Assembly: GCA_032433765.1 (NCBI GenBank)
Contig: JAVIAB010000051.1
Location: 47,914,486 to 47,978,485 of the forward strand
Direction of reading: 5' to 3'
Source: Megaustenia siamemsis
Taxonomy: Eukaryota > Mollusca > Gastropoda > Stylommatophora > Ariophantidae
DNA: 64,000 nt
In this document: positions 44,948-57,872 of the stretch, in pieces
Position numbering within the stretch: the first letter of the stretch is position 1
How the letters are laid out: every line of letters begins with the position of its first letter
Translations under genes and position numbers: made by a program
Notes under the pieces: model-generated
What the model saw: the letters and a program-made list of their open reading frames with translations, nothing else
What the model was told of the DNA's origin: nothing
Databases searched by the model: none

Positions 44948-44950
<3 letters not shown>
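44696..44950 (+). mobile_element. SINE-A copy 5, full length, in a TA microsatellite
   Basis: Starts ggagccgcgatagctcag and ends 'tgacgggggctctttacttt'. It is flanked by TA repeats on both sides (to 44,694 and from 44,951 to 44,982), which act as the target duplication. The B box is changed to gggttcgatgc. Confidence 0.93.
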
Positions 44951-44982
<32 letters not shown>

Positions 44983-46654
44983 GAGACGATCCGAGCGGAC
45001 AAACCTGGTTCTTCAGCGAGGATTTAAACGATCATGTGATTTACATTTCACTGCTACAAAACCGCTCAGAGATTAATTGAAGTTCTGCCAAGAATATCAG
45101 TGCGGTATGTGACGTACACAATGTGATTTTTTTCGGAGGAGATGGGTCTTTCTAAGAAACGTCAGCTCTTCAATAAATTTAATGATGTGGCAAGGGACAA
45201 TAAAAATGAAGACAAGTGCATTAAATGATGTTACACTCTAATGGTAATTGACTCATAAAAAAAAAAAACTAATCTATAACTGTCATTACAAAATAAAAGT
45301 GAAAGAAAAACTGTATGTTTACTATTTTATCTGAAAAACACATAAATTTGTGAATCAAATAAAAAAGAAACCAAAAAAAACATCTATATTTAATTGTTTT
45401 ATTAAACGATGATTCGTATAATTCTGAATAAATAAGCAAAAATAATTAAACGGAGGAAATATTATAAATCTCAGTATGAAAAACATAACAGAACTGTTTA
45501 TTACGTCATCATGTCATCATTATCTGTGGAGGAGGTGCCGGGTATAAAGACCGTATGCCAAATGCAGCGGCACGTGAAATGTGCATGTTAGAATTTTGAT
45601 TACATTTCCAAGGGAAGAAAAAAAAAGAACTCGTTTGGCTCTACCCCAACTCCTGAATTGCAGCTCAAAGTAATTGGAAAAATAATGAGCTTTTTGTAAC
45701 TTTCATGTGGCTCTTGGCTGTAATATAACTACATGAATTTAGCTTGCCGTTGGCAGTTTGATGCAATCTTTTCTCCATACCATTTTGACACTGGTATGAG
45801 CAGAGACGGGCTATGTTAATACTATAATAATATTTTGGTGCTAGCGATTTTGAGCATGTTCAATAGTTTCTGTGTTCACATCTCATGATTCCACGTGTGT
45901 TTGATCTAGTTTCAATGGATTTGTGCATGTCCTCTAGTCGTTCGTTGTCGGTTTTTACTCTTAGTTAATAAAAAAAACATGATCTCATTTTGATAATGGG
46001 CATAGAACCCCTCTGTGCTAGACCACGGGTGTTGACGTTTCTCCACATTTTTAGTCTTATATTATTGCAACTCTCATTGCATAGTATGTTGCGTTTTGTT
46101 CAATTTGAATTTTATGAGCTCCCTCTTGTTCACATTGATCTGTTTTTTGTTCATCAATTTTTGTAGTATTTAGAGATAAATTGCAACGTTACCATTGTGC
46201 TTAAAAAAGACCATTTCCATTATGACCAAGGTTTCCATTAATATTATTACACTGTTCATGCAATTAGCTGTTATCAGGTTTTTGTAATGATGTATGAATT
46301 GATGAAAGCATTTCTAATGAGTACTTTTTATTATCTTTATCTGTTACTCTGTTGCGTTATTTGATATTGCCACAGTTCTTACAGCTGCTGAATAATAATC
46401 AAATCCAGTATTTGATGGCTATGAAAGTGTATGACAAGAAAGTGGTAATTTTGTTGCCTTTTATCTGCAACTGCTTTAAAAGAACATTTTTGTTGCATTC
46501 ATCACTATCCTTGAAATGATTTCTCAGCGTATAAACAATTGTGTACCAATGGTTTTCTGTTAGTTGAATTAATTGTTGTGTGGGTGATCCAGTTATAAAT
46601 TTAAATATTCGACTTTTTTGAGAACAAGAAGAAATTGGAAATGAAGGTAAACAA
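44951..46654. other. (TA)n then no gene seen
   Basis: (TA)n to 44,982, then AT-rich sequence without recognised motifs. Confidence 0.45.
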
Positions 46655-46930
46655 TATCTATCTATCTATTGTCCTATCGAGCCGAAGACGGCACATAGGG
46701 CAGTACTACAATCTCAAAAGCAGAAACTTTGCGTGCCAAAATGGCACATATTGCAGAGATCACTGTTTCTAAAATCTATGGCTCTGTTTCCATAACAATG
46801 TTTTTTTACAATGACAGCTTGTCAAGCCATCGAATCAATCTCCTTAGTCGCCTCTTACGACATGCCTGGAAGGTCACAGTGTCACTATTCTTTACTTCCC
46901 ACATAATGAGGCCCCGGTAACACACGGGAG
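46655..46930 (-). mobile_element. SINE or LINE-tail element with (ATAG)n end
   Basis: On minus, the 3' end reads 'gccctatgtgccgtcttcgg' and 'ctcgataggacaatagatag'. The same 3' word (gccctatgtgccgcctttgg) ends the LINE at 58,140-58,495. Inside, 'catgtcgtaagaggcgacta' is a block common in invertebrate dispersed repeats. The other end has 'tgtgttaccggggcc'. Probably a SINE that borrowed the LINE 3' end. Confidence 0.65.
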
Positions 46931-47495
46931 AAACAATATACGCTCTGATAAATATTAAATTCCTTCTCTGTGTCTATTCATCACTGCAAGCTAGCAGTAT
47001 CATATAGTCACATTTTATTAAAATATCGAAAAGGAAAACAACAATGTTTCTGACTTATTCACTAACTATTATCACAGCAGTTGTTTTTTTATACTCAAAA
47101 TGATGTTGTAGTTATAATCATAGAAATGTTGCATCTTCTTTGGATAGCGATGTTATGAATCTACAACATTCTTCTCATTCTTGAGATTAATATTTCATTG
47201 GGGTGGTTCCAATTTGTAGCACTTTGAATTAAATAATGTGTGAATATTCTAGTTAAGTGAATATCATGTGAGTTATATCGTCTCTGATCAATACATGTTA
47301 GCAGAAATTTACCTATATAATGTTTCAGAGCTGAAAAAAAAATTAGCTAGACAACTAAAATATCATCATCAAACAGCTGTGTCAGTAATATTTCACTGAA
47401 TCCTAATTTTCCATCGAACCTAATTTAAGAAATATTGATCAACAATAACGGAATGCTAAGGACGTTTATATATACTAGAAGTTTTTTAATGTTTG
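46931..47495. other. No gene seen
   Basis: AT-rich, nothing recognised. Confidence 0.45.
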
Positions 47496-47680
47496 AAATA
47501 AAAGGATTATTCAGGATTAAAAGGTATAGATTACAATATTGAAATAAAAGGATATATTCAGGATTAAAAGGTATATATTACAATATTTAAATAAAAGGAT
47601 TATTCAGGATTAAAAGGTATAGATTGCATTATTGAAATAATAGGATATATTGAGGATTAAAAGGTATAGATTGCAAAAAA
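47496..47680. repeat. 46-bp AT-rich tandem repeat, about 3.5-4 copies
   Basis: 'gaaataaaaggattattcag' plus 'gattaaaaggtatagatta' recurs with small indels. Confidence 0.88.
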
Positions 47681-48689
47681 ATATACAGACATGCAAGGAT
47701 AAGAAATTAATATTGGACTGCCATGTGCGACAAAAGTGGACATTTTCATTGTGATCATTAATCAATCATGGATGAGAATTAGCGACAATTTTTGTCACAC
47801 ATTAATACAAATTAAGAAATAAATAAAATATATATGTACGGGCAAAGAGATACTAATGTGTATTTTGAAGTATAAAATGATGATGACAATCAATGAAAAT
47901 GCGTAATAAATTTAGCTGTAAAGTAAAACATAGTGGCCAGTCAGAGAAATTTATCATCTTTAGTGGAAAAAGAAAGTCATCGTCAATTGATGTCAGCTCT
48001 TTTAACAACAACCCGCATATGGTTATGGTTATGGTAGGCCCCGGTATCACTGCAAACGAATTAAAATCCATAATTGCTCAACCGCCCGTCCAGTGGAATC
48101 ATCCGAATTAGTATATCATCTCCCAAACAAAGAAAGGTAGCTGTAGTCCCCATCATAGCAGTCTCAGCACACGCAAAAAGTCAAAAGGCGAAACCGCACA
48201 GAAAGTGAACACATCCATCTGTTCTCCGTCATACGATATCATCAATCATCGTAAATAATCGAAACACGATCAAAACGGATGAAACGCACATCTCACAGTG
48301 TGCACAGAGTACTTAACTCAGTAGCTCCTGCAACACGCTGGACTTGGAATATGAGGAAACTGCAACAAGGAACACTTTTCAGATATAGCCTTTAATGGTT
48401 CCTGCCACCTATCCACCATATTGACCGGAACTTCACGTCCTCCTGAAAATGATGATCGTCATATTTTTTTTTAAATGTATAGCGCTTGATGATGTTAAGA
48501 CATCGTTTTTTATTCCAGGATTTCAGATTCTCATGAAAGATGAGTCATATATTTTCATAAAGCAGGAAGTGCTTCAAAATGTTTCATTAATAAATCAATA
48601 TAAGACACACATAAACTTATTTTAAGTGTGAGATTCACATATAAAAAAAAAAACAAAGCGTATGTTAATACTTTCATGCGCAAACGCAT
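47681..48689. other. No gene seen
   Basis: A 72-codon open frame from 47,893 has no recognisable domain and an equal-length frame lies opposite. I do not call a gene. Confidence 0.45.
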
Positions 48690-50125
48690 CCTGAGTAATA
48701 CACACGAATATGCTCACATAATCAAACAGACAGCATACACACGAATATGCTCACATAATCAAACATACAGCATACACACAAATATGCTCACATAATCAAA
48801 CAGACAGCATACACACGAATATGCTCACACAATCATACAGGCAGCATACACACGAATATACTCACATAATCAAACGGACAGCATACACACGAATATGCTC
48901 ACACAATCAAACAGACAGCATACACACGAATATGTTCACATAATCAAACAGACAGCATACACACGAATATGCTCACACAATCAAACAGACAGCATACACA
49001 CGAATATGCTCACATAATCAAACAGACAGCATACACACGAATATGCTCACATAATCAAACAGACAGCATACACAAGAATATGCTCACATAATCAAACAGA
49101 CAACATACACACGAATATGCTCACATAATCAAACAGACAGCATACACACGAATTTGCTCATACAATCATACAGACAGCATACACACGAATATGCTCACAC
49201 AATCATACAGGCAGCATACACACGAATATGCTCACATAATCAAACGGACAGCATACACACGAATATGCTCACACAATCAAACAGACAGCATACACACGAA
49301 TATGTTCACATAATCAAACAGACAGCATACACACGAATATGCTCACACAATCAAACAGACAGCATACACACGAATATGCTCACATAATCAAACAGACAGC
49401 ATACACACGAATATGCTCACATAATCAAACAGACAGCATACACAAGAATATGCTCACATAATCAAACAGACAACATACACACGAATATGCTCACATAATC
49501 AAAGAGACAGCATACACACGAATATGCTCATACAATCATACAGACAGCATACACACGAATATGCTCACACAATCAAACATACAGCATACACACGAATATG
49601 CTCACACAATCAAACAGACAGCATACACACGAATATGCTCACACAATCAAACATACAGCATGCACACGAATATGTACACATAATCAAACAGACAGCATAC
49701 ACACGAATATGCTCACATAATCAAACACACGAATATGTTCACACAATCAAACAGACAGCATACACTCGAATATGTTCACATAATCAAACAGACAGCATAC
49801 ACACGAATATGTTCACATAATCAAACAGACAGCATACACACGAATATGCTCACACAATCAAACAGACAGCATACACACGAATATGCTCACATAATCAGCT
49901 CATATAATCAAACTGACAGCATACACACGAATATGCTCACACAATCAAACAGACAGCATACATAAGAATATGCTCACATAATAAAACAGACAGCATACTC
50001 ACGAATATTCTCACATAATCAGCTCACATAATCAAACAGACAGCATACACACGAATATGCTCACATAATCAAACAGACAGCATACACACGAATATGCTCA
50101 CATAATCAAACAGACAGCATACACC
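48690..50125. repeat. 37-bp tandem array, about 38 copies, with a 10-unit higher-order repeat
   Basis: 'cacacgaatatgctcacata' plus 'atcaaacagacagcata' repeats every 37 bases. Markers recur 370 bp apart: 'gcagcataca' preceded by a variant g at 48,841 and 49,211, and 'cacaagaata' at 49,071 and 49,441. Short deletions appear after 49,720. Confidence 0.97.
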
Positions 50126-50174
50126 CACAGCGGACGGTGCTGAAGCTTAACCTCTTCAGTTGAAAAAGACAGGA

Positions 50175-50690
50175 AAAAATGGGAAACTTCTAATTTGTTG
50201 TCTTTTTTGTTCTTCTGTTTGTCTCTGCTGCTGTTATATTTCCTAGTGTTTCTAATATTCCGTCAATCCATCTTTTCTGTGGTTGACCCTTGCAGCTGGT
50301 GTTTTCGCAATGTTTATTGAGGGCTCGTCGTGTTGTGTTTTGATAATTCAGCATTTTCACGTGGCCAAACCATTTTATCTGTCGTTTCTGTATATATTCT
50401 ATGGCGGGAGCTATTCCTAGCTTTTTTTCTCAGTTCTTCATTTCTGATCTTGTTTCTAGCATCTAGCGTCCAGGACTGGCATTGGCAGCACAACGTTGGG
50501 ATGAAGATTGCTTTGTAGAGTGCCCGTTTTGTCTCAAGAGTTATTTCCTTGTTGGACAATAGTGGTGATAGCTGTCCAATGATTTGACAAGCTTTGTTGC
50601 ATCTTGAGTTTATCTATGTTGCTTGTGAATTGTCGTCTGTCACTAGACTTCCTAGGTATTTAAATTCATCTACTTGTTTAAAGAAAGGAA
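50175..50690 (-). mobile_element. RTE-like LINE fragment (type 3)
   Basis: Minus-strand match to 60,340-60,870. It encodes SNKEITLETKRALYKAIFIP, LCCQCQSWTLDARNKIRNEE and an EELRKKARN stretch near the C-terminal tail. Same order as in the better copy; stops present. Confidence 0.85.
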
Positions 50691-51104
50691 ACGATAGGAC
50701 AAAATGGCAAAGAAAGCAATGAGATCACGAAATAAAAGCTGAAATGCTATAAATACAGAAGAAATTGATAGCCAATTTTGGCAGTTCCAGAAGTACATAA
50801 AATAGTTTCTTGATTCTATCTCTCAGCAAATATTCCTGAAAATGATTGGACCGAAAATGTAAAAACGGAATTAAGAAAATTAAATTGTATAACAATAATA
50901 TAAATATATCTTGTGAAGAGTATATGAGATTTGCAGGAGCGGACACATTTAAAAACATGGATACAAAACACTGTAATTGCTTGAAAAAAAAATATTTGTG
51001 ATTATCATCTCAGCTGAAATAAATAAACAATACTCAGACATGGTACGTGATACCACCAACTTTGGGCTCGCCACTGTTTTCTTTGAAATTATTTACTCTT
51101 TAAC
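50691..51104. other. No gene seen
   Basis: AT-rich, nothing recognised. Confidence 0.45.
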
Positions 51105-51475
51105 ACCGTTAAGTAGAGGAAAGAAGAAAAGAAAGAACCCGTCACGCAACATGATGGTGTGTAGGGAATATGTGCTATTTTTTTTAAACATACACCTTCG
51201 GCATATTAATTCTTGGCAATGCCATATCCGTTGCTCAAACTCTAACTCGGGTTCTTGTCATTAGTAGTGGCTGTATAAATTAAATGGATTTTTATTTTTA
51301 AAAAGCAGTTTACAGTTTTGAATAATATGATCGGCATTACGCCAGTGCTGTCTATTTTCATCACACACAAAAAATCCAAGTAAACCTGTAAGCAATCAAC
51401 GAGAATCGAACCTAAAATCTTGTCATCAGTATAACGGTTCTTCAAAAATATTTAATTATCGCTGCTCCTAGGATG
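51105..51475 (-). mobile_element. Old, diverged SINE-A relative
   Basis: On minus, 'aggagcagcgataattaaat' then 'ttttaggttcgattctc', 'tggattttttgtgtg', 'cactggcgtaatgccgatca' follow the SINE-A order. Near the far end plus-strand 'cccgtcacgcaac' and 'gtgtagggaatatg' match the SINE-A 3' part. The spacing is about 90 bp longer than in young copies, so it has gained sequence or is a separate subfamily. Confidence 0.65.
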
Positions 51476-51916
51476 CGATGAGGCATATCCAATAATTCAC
51501 AAAACAACCTTATGTGTGTTGTGTCATATTGCTTAAAACAGTAAAACGGATGTTCATAATAATAAACTACAGCTTCTGTTTCGTTGACCACAAAATGCAG
51601 TCAATGGTTACCACGTTTAGTATCGTCTTGATGAACATCTATCTAGCAGGTCCTTCAACATTTACGAACCATTGCTACCATTCATAGATCTCTCCAAGTC
51701 TGGCACAAACTACTCACCTGTCTTTGTTACATACAATCGCGGTATCTTGCATAGCATATCTTTCATTTCATTGTATTTTTTAAATATTTTCTGTCAACAC
51801 TTAGCTGTTGTCTTCTTGCATGTGCCAATTTAAAACTAAGAAAAAGTGGGGGGAAAAAAATCAATTTTCAGACGTCTAGATCGTTTATTTACATGTGATG
51901 CAGAATTTATATAAAA
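51476..51916. other. No gene seen
   Basis: Nothing recognised. Confidence 0.45.
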
Positions 51917-51934
51917 TATCATCATCATCATCTA

Positions 51935-51986
<52 letters not shown>

Positions 51987-53131
51987 TACATCATCATCAT
52001 GTGCCATGCCGGTTGGCGTAGGCGATCATGTCCCTCCACAATTTTCTATCTACAATGTATCGTATCACTTCTGTTATTGACTGTTTTCCATGCCATGACA
52101 CCAAGCTATCCAGTATTTTCTCTCTTTGTCGTCCGCGATCTCTCTTTCCTTTTATTTTGCCAGTTGTAACCAAGTGTTCCAACTTTCCTCTTCTCATGAA
52201 GTGCCCGAAAAATGTTGATTGTTTCTTTCTGATCTTTTTTCGGGAGCTCCCTTTTTGTGTTGGCCTCTTTGAGAATTTCCTCATTGGTCTTTTTAGCTAT
52301 CCAGAGAACTTTCAACAATCTTCTGAGAAATCCCATCTCTGTGGCCTCTAAACGTCTTTTCATTTGTTTGTCTACTGTCTATGATTCGCTTCCATAGGTC
52401 AGAATTGGTTCTATATAGCACCGATGAACTAATTTCTCATTTACATTGACATAGATTTGTTGCATAAGATATTTTTCATTTTCTGAAATGGCATTTTGGC
52501 CTTAGCTATTCTGCTTTTTATTTCTGTGGTGCATCTTCCATCTGATGTTATTATTGTGCCCAGGAATTTGACGCATTGCACTTGTTTCAGATTTGTCATG
52601 TTTATGTTGATGCTGCATGATGGTGGTGATTGTTTCTTCGATATAACCATTACTTCTGTGTTCTTACTATTCAGACTGAGACCTTTTTTGTTGCTTTATT
52701 TTACTATTACGTCTATCATTTCTTGTAGCTCATTCTCTGTCTCTGCTATTAAGACTGTGTCATCTGCATATCGCAAATTATTTATGTTGTGACCGTTGAC
52801 TTCAATTTCTTTTTTGTCTACTATTGATCTCATAATATGTTCGTTGTAAAGTGAAAACAAATCCGTTGACAGAACACAGCCTTGTCTAATTCCTTGTTTT
52901 ATATATTGGAATTGCCCTGTTTGGTTGCTAATTCGTATGGCTGCTGTTTGTTGCCAGTACATGTTTTTTTTAATGATTCGCAGATCCTTGCCATCAATGT
53001 TTAATTTCTCCAGCATATTAGTTATTTTCACATGCTTTACTTTGTCAAATGCTTTCGTGTAGTGTATAAAGCACATATATAGATCATTCTTTACCTCTAT
53101 GGCTTTTTCTATCAATGATCTTATAACATAT
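51917..53131 (-). mobile_element. RTE-like LINE (type 1), 5' truncated, with a (GAT)n 3' tail
   Basis: The plus-strand (ATC)n at 51,917-52,000 is the 3' tail. Minus-strand order: the 5' cut at about 53,131 (MIEKAIEVKNDLYMCFIHYT), KAFDKVKH (motif A Asp), GIRQGCVLSTDLFSLYNEHI (motif B), NNLRYADDTVLIAETENELQ (motif C), MKRRLEATEMGFLRRLLKVL (linker) and KIKGKRDRGRQREKILDSLV (tail). The first 139 codons are unbroken. It is the best reverse transcriptase of this lineage here, but lacks the endonuclease. Confidence 0.93.
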
Positions 53132-54584
53132 CAAATAAAAGTGAAATAAAATATCCACGAATGAAACCGAAAACAGTGCTTACGGAGATAAGCAAAGGTG
53201 GAATTAAATGAAATGATGGCAGAGAAAGTAGTCTAGCTATCTTACGATCTAAGGTGCGTGTAAAGAAATGGATATAATGATTGTAATTAAGGCACAGAGA
53301 TAGCAATAACGTTTAAAGGAACCGGAAGGAAATCAAGATTTTGCAGTCAAGACAAAACTACATAAAGAAAGACTGAACTTTCAGGCTAGAGGAGCATGGA
53401 TTTTCCACGAAAAAAGATCTTTTGATGTAAAAGAGAGTTATGCCGTCAGATTACATGAAAAGAGCGGGACGTTTTATTGACACATATCACGGCCGTGTCT
53501 GTCTGTTATATCTTGTTCGGATTCGAAGTTTTTCTCCAACTTCTATCTTTATGCACTTTTCCCTATCGAATCTAAGACTCTTTCTAAATCCCATGCCTTT
53601 CCATGTTATCTGTCACTCTATATAATGCCAGGCCCTGTCTGTGCCCTCTACCTAAGTCTTTACCTCCCATTCTCGTTTACCTCCTCAGGTTCATTTAATA
53701 GTGTCATCTATCCCACTCTCTGTCCCTCCTATTTTTTACTTAGAGTTTTTTGCTCTTCGTTACGTTATTTTGCGTTTTATTTTTTGGACTCTCTTTCCTA
53801 CCCTAACTACAGTGGTTCTCAATATTTCCCGCAGTTGTCGCACTTTGATAAGAATTTTCAGAGGTACACGACGTATAATAATGCGATACTGAAACACAAC
53901 ACAACCCCGACAAATTATTCGAAAAGATTCAATATTTTAATATTTTAAAAAAAAAACTAAAGTAACCAACAATTACAATGCAGTAAACAATAAATTTGAT
54001 ATAAACACTTCAAGTCTGTCACATATGTGTCTTCAGATTATGAATACAGATTGCCCATATTCACACATATTCTTCGTATTCATTTGCCTTGCAGATAAAT
54101 AACGAATGTTGTTGTCAATACAACTTACTTATACTTAAAAATATCTGCAACACATAGATAAAGGCTGCTCATTTATTCCGGGAATCAAAAGTTGTCAACT
54201 GCGATATTTGTTAATGTATTTTTTTAAAACTATGAATCGATGATGAAAGCTTTTACCTGTTTTAAATTCTATTTTATTTCTTTATTTTATTTATATCGAC
54301 TTGTTTTGAATGGACTTTACATTTGTAAAAATTATTAAATAATATTGTGCTTGAAATTTAAATTAAAAATTAGAATATTTGAACATCATGATAGTAGGTG
54401 ACGTTTGATTTAGACGCTTTCCTGTTTAAGTCAGTGAGTAGTTAATTTTATTAACATTAAGAACATAAAAGTTAAACACACACAAAAGCCAGAAACAAAC
54501 GATTAAATTCCTTCAGTTATTAATGTATTTTTGTTTATTTGTGTGTTTACATGTGTGCGTGTTTGTTGGTGTGTTTACATGTGT
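53132..54584. other. No gene seen
   Basis: Short open frames at about 53,440-53,950 are low-complexity and match no family I know. A tg-rich patch lies at about 54,535-54,590. Confidence 0.45.
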
Positions 54585-54766
54585 GTGTGGGTTAATAATA
54601 ATAATTCACCGGCTTCTTGTCACCGAGTCATCGAGTGCCGTCTCGGCATGGAAGATCGCTTGCTTTGATGGTGCAGGTTGTCATAGACTGACTTGCACAT
54701 CTTTTGATGTTACTTGTCCATGTTAGTCTTGGTCTGCCTCTGCCTCTATTACCTTGTATGTTCAAT
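54585..54766 (-). mobile_element. RTE-like LINE 3' end (type 2 tail)
   Basis: Plus strand shows 'gagtgccgtctcggcatgga', 'cttttgatgttacttgtcca', 'tgttagtcttggtctgcctc' and 'tattaccttgta', the reverse of the tail at 104-386. Starts next to an 'aataataataat' run (its 3' tail). It lacks the middle part of the tail present at 61,092. Confidence 0.8.
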
Positions 54767-55719
54767 TTAAAAAAAAAAATTATAATTTATCACAAATTTA
54801 CTTCGTTTGTGAAGCATGGCGGAGATACACGTGTCAAAGTCCACTCACAATTTGAGAACCGCTCATCTACCATGTGCACGCTTCTTTCCATAATCACATT
54901 CTCAGAGTTCATAACCCTAATTTCCGCTTCCGTGACCAGGAAATCCCACCCCTCCTCCCCCCTCCCGATTTTTTACATATGCATTCCTGGCTGGTGGTAA
55001 TAACATCACACTGTTGGACGACTGGAAACATCCCCAACCTCCCTTTATGGGTAATACAGTGGGGTTTTTATCTCTTCAGGGGTAAGACCAGAGGGATAGT
55101 TACGGGTCAAAGAAGGATAAAATCCCAAGATTGTATTCCAAAGAGCTCTGATCATCTTAAAAGATCTGATCTTGGTGTAAGAGCATGCAAATGGAGGGTG
55201 GCTTCAATAACTGATGAAGAAGTTGAACTTTAACGGCGTCCGTTATCTTGTATATAAGGTTAGTTGTCTGTGTTTATTTATTCGAGCGTTTATCATGGTT
55301 ACTATATGTTTATGTACGAAGGTATTAATTTACGCTTATCATATATGTGTTTATGCATATGTGTCACGCTTAATATTAGTTTTTTAGTATGTGTGTGTGT
55401 GTATCATATTGTTTGTACTAATTGAGCTATTTGCGGGTCATTATCATTGCACTCCGAACATGTCCATAGGTGCTTAGATCCCCCTCCTCTGCAAGTCCTG
55501 CAGTGTCCAACGACTGACGACTCCAATTCGTGTTTGTGCTAATGTGTGAATGTGTCATTCTGTAAAAATGTCTACATTGATATGCAAGTATGTGAGATTA
55601 ATTGTGCATTTTTGCATTTCTCTGTAGTCAAATAAGCTTATTAATATATATGCTTGGGCTTCTTTTTAGTACGAGGTTTACTGCACATATATATGTAGGT
55701 AATATGTAGATATATTATA
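54767..55719. other. No gene assigned; Cys-rich frame on minus at about 55,425-55,540
   Basis: On the minus strand a short frame reads HELESSVVGHCRTCRGGGSK then HLWTCSECNDNDPQ, and ends at a stop. The CxxC...CxxC spacing looks like a zinc knuckle. It is too short to name. The rest shows nothing. Confidence 0.4.
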
Positions 55720-55920
55720 TATGTGTGTGTTTTATTATGTATCATCGACTAACCATATGTTGTGAGTGTGTGTGTATTCTGTTGCGTATCATTGATTAAT
55801 CATATTGTTTGTGTGTGTATTTTCTGCTACATATGATTGACTAATCATATGTTGCGTGTGTGTGTGTTATGTCGTGTATTGTCGGCTAATCGTATTGTGT
55901 GTGTGTGTGTGTGTGTGTAT
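55720..55920. repeat. Diverged tg-rich minisatellite, about 4 copies
   Basis: 'tgtgtgtgt' alternates with variants of 'atgattgactaatcatatg', spaced about 50-55 bases, ending in a (TG)n run at 55,893-55,919. Confidence 0.7.
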
Positions 55921-56934
55921 GCTATTAAGTGTAACTATCCAATCCCAACTGCGAGCTACTGGAACCATCATTGTGTACAACGTTCGTCCTATGTTGAAGC
56001 CGACCCAGCGCCTGTGAGTTTTCCCACTGTTCTGTAGTTTTAACTCCAGTAGCAATGATAAGTCACATATGGTGTGTTACTTCTCGTTAATCAAAGAGAA
56101 GAAGGTCAACTTAAACGCAACTTAACTTGCGATTTGTGAGTCAAGTCTCAGGTTCAACCGAACCAAACCGCAACGTCTGGAAGTGATGAGGCCAGCTAAT
56201 TCCTCGCATTTATTATCTAAAAATCATGAATGTAAAATTTACATGTGGAAGAACATATTTTAATGAGTGATCTTTTATCATTTTAACGTATATCCCATTT
56301 TGCTAGAAACTGTGTCGTATATGAACCAAAGATTAAAAAAGAAAAAAAACATTAATCCAACATACATATATGGTGTTAATGTCATGATAATATAGTGACA
56401 GTTATTTCATATATAGGGGCGGTGTTGTATGTTGTGTACATAGACTGGAGGTTGTTGTAAAAAAAAAAAAAACCCAATAAACTACTTAAGCTCTCTACAA
56501 AATGTTGGTCTAAGGTAATTTATTTCAGTATGTGTATGTGGGTGAAAGAGCATGTTTATATGGTGATAATCAACTCAAAGTGATGCACCCTGTCTCTCCG
56601 CTCAGTATGGTACTTACTTGACTTACCGGTCATTAGAGTGATACCGGCTTGATAAGGATCGAGCCAATTTGAATGTGGTAAGAAACAGAAATCATCCCTT
56701 ACATTCGGAACTAGGTACAACAAAGGGCAGGCACTTCATGAGCAGGATTCCGGGACGACCGAGTCGAAAGGGCCAATAAGAAGATTATATGATCTGAATG
56801 TCATTAGGGCTAGTATGGATTGAGCTGAAGTAACAGCGGGAAAAGGAAGCTAACCAGAGTAATAATTGATCTCCGCAAGAAGTGTCGAAACTGGGCCTAC
56901 GGAGCTACCGTGGGAAAAATAAAGTAATCAATCG
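55921..56934. other. No gene seen; A-run at about 56,459-56,473
   Basis: Nothing recognised. Upstream parts of the LINE at 56,935 may extend into 56,690-56,934, but I cannot read a motif there. Confidence 0.4.
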
Positions 56935-57600
56935 AAAAAAGTGGTTTCACCCCAGGACACCATCATCTACATGGATGGTTCTGTATCCCGCGGACAGCGC
57001 AGTGATTAGGGTTTTGTGGCACATCAACATGGCAGAGAAGTGGATAAGAAGTTAGGCTACTGTAACATTACGGTATCCTGCATGGGAAGGAAGATAGAAG
57101 CAGCAACGGCGGTGATAGTATTGTCGGTTACACAGAACGTGGGTCACGCAGTTTTGGTGACATACACGCAACATATGCTACGGAAGGTTGACAGACTCTG
57201 AGGCAGGAGTGGATGCATATTTTGGATTCTAACGTGAGAGAACTAGGCTGAGTGTACTATTCCGGACATACTGGTGTGCACGGAAATGAAATAGCCGATA
57301 ATCTTGCAAACACCTATGACACTGACTGTGTCTGTTACTGAGCAAAGAGAACATTATCAAATTTGTTATTAATTCCTTAAAGGAAAAGGTGGACGGGTAA
57401 AACAAGGATGTATATATAATTGAGAGACTGATACGTCTAGGGTGGACAAGAGATGTGGTCGATCCGAAGTGCTTAATGCAACAAGCTGGTGTGTTTGCAA
57501 TCAACTGCTTACAATGATCGTCAGTTTGCGTAGGCTTCAAGAAATGCTGGGACAGGCTGTGGAGCGGATATGGGGATGCCCTGATGAAATGAAATTGACC
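56935..57600 (+). pseudogene. LINE RNase H domain fragment, second I-like family
   Basis: The plus strand reads 'TIIYMDGS' (catalytic Asp, about 56,962), then a stop, then FVAHQHGREVDKKLGYCNIT, GRKIEAATAVIVLS (catalytic Glu), HAVLVTYTQHMLRKVD (normally TDSQ; Asp changed to Tyr), YYSGHTGVHGNEIADNLAN (last Asp) and a GQAVERIWGCPDEM end. This order fits RNase H at the end of an I-like LINE. It differs from the I-type LINE at 28-32 kb. Stops and frameshifts make it dead, and no reverse transcriptase was found upstream. Confidence 0.75.
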
Positions 57601-57744
57601 CCATAAATAGAATAAACTAAAGTAGAATAGAATCTACAGCTTTTATTTTTACCATTCTCTCTCACTAGTTACTGCTGTCGAATGCTAACAAACACGTGGA
57701 GTGTATTTCTGTTCCAATGTCTCATCATATCGCTCTCATCTTTC

Positions 57745-57872
57745 AATAAATGTCCAAAAAGACCTTGTATTACAGAACCATTAAGCTGAGCAAAGGGACA
57801 TAAATGTACATTGTATTACAGAACCATTAAGCAGAGCAAAGGGACATAAATGTACATTGTATTATCCACCAA
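57745..57872. repeat. 49-bp tandem repeat, about 2.5 copies
   Basis: 'tgtattacagaaccattaag' plus 'gagcaaagggacataaatgt' occurs twice with a third partial copy. Confidence 0.85.

Noticed and set aside
47893..48111. 72-codon plus-strand frame as a small gene
   Set aside because: An equal-length frame lies opposite, no domain is recognised and codon use is not distinctive.
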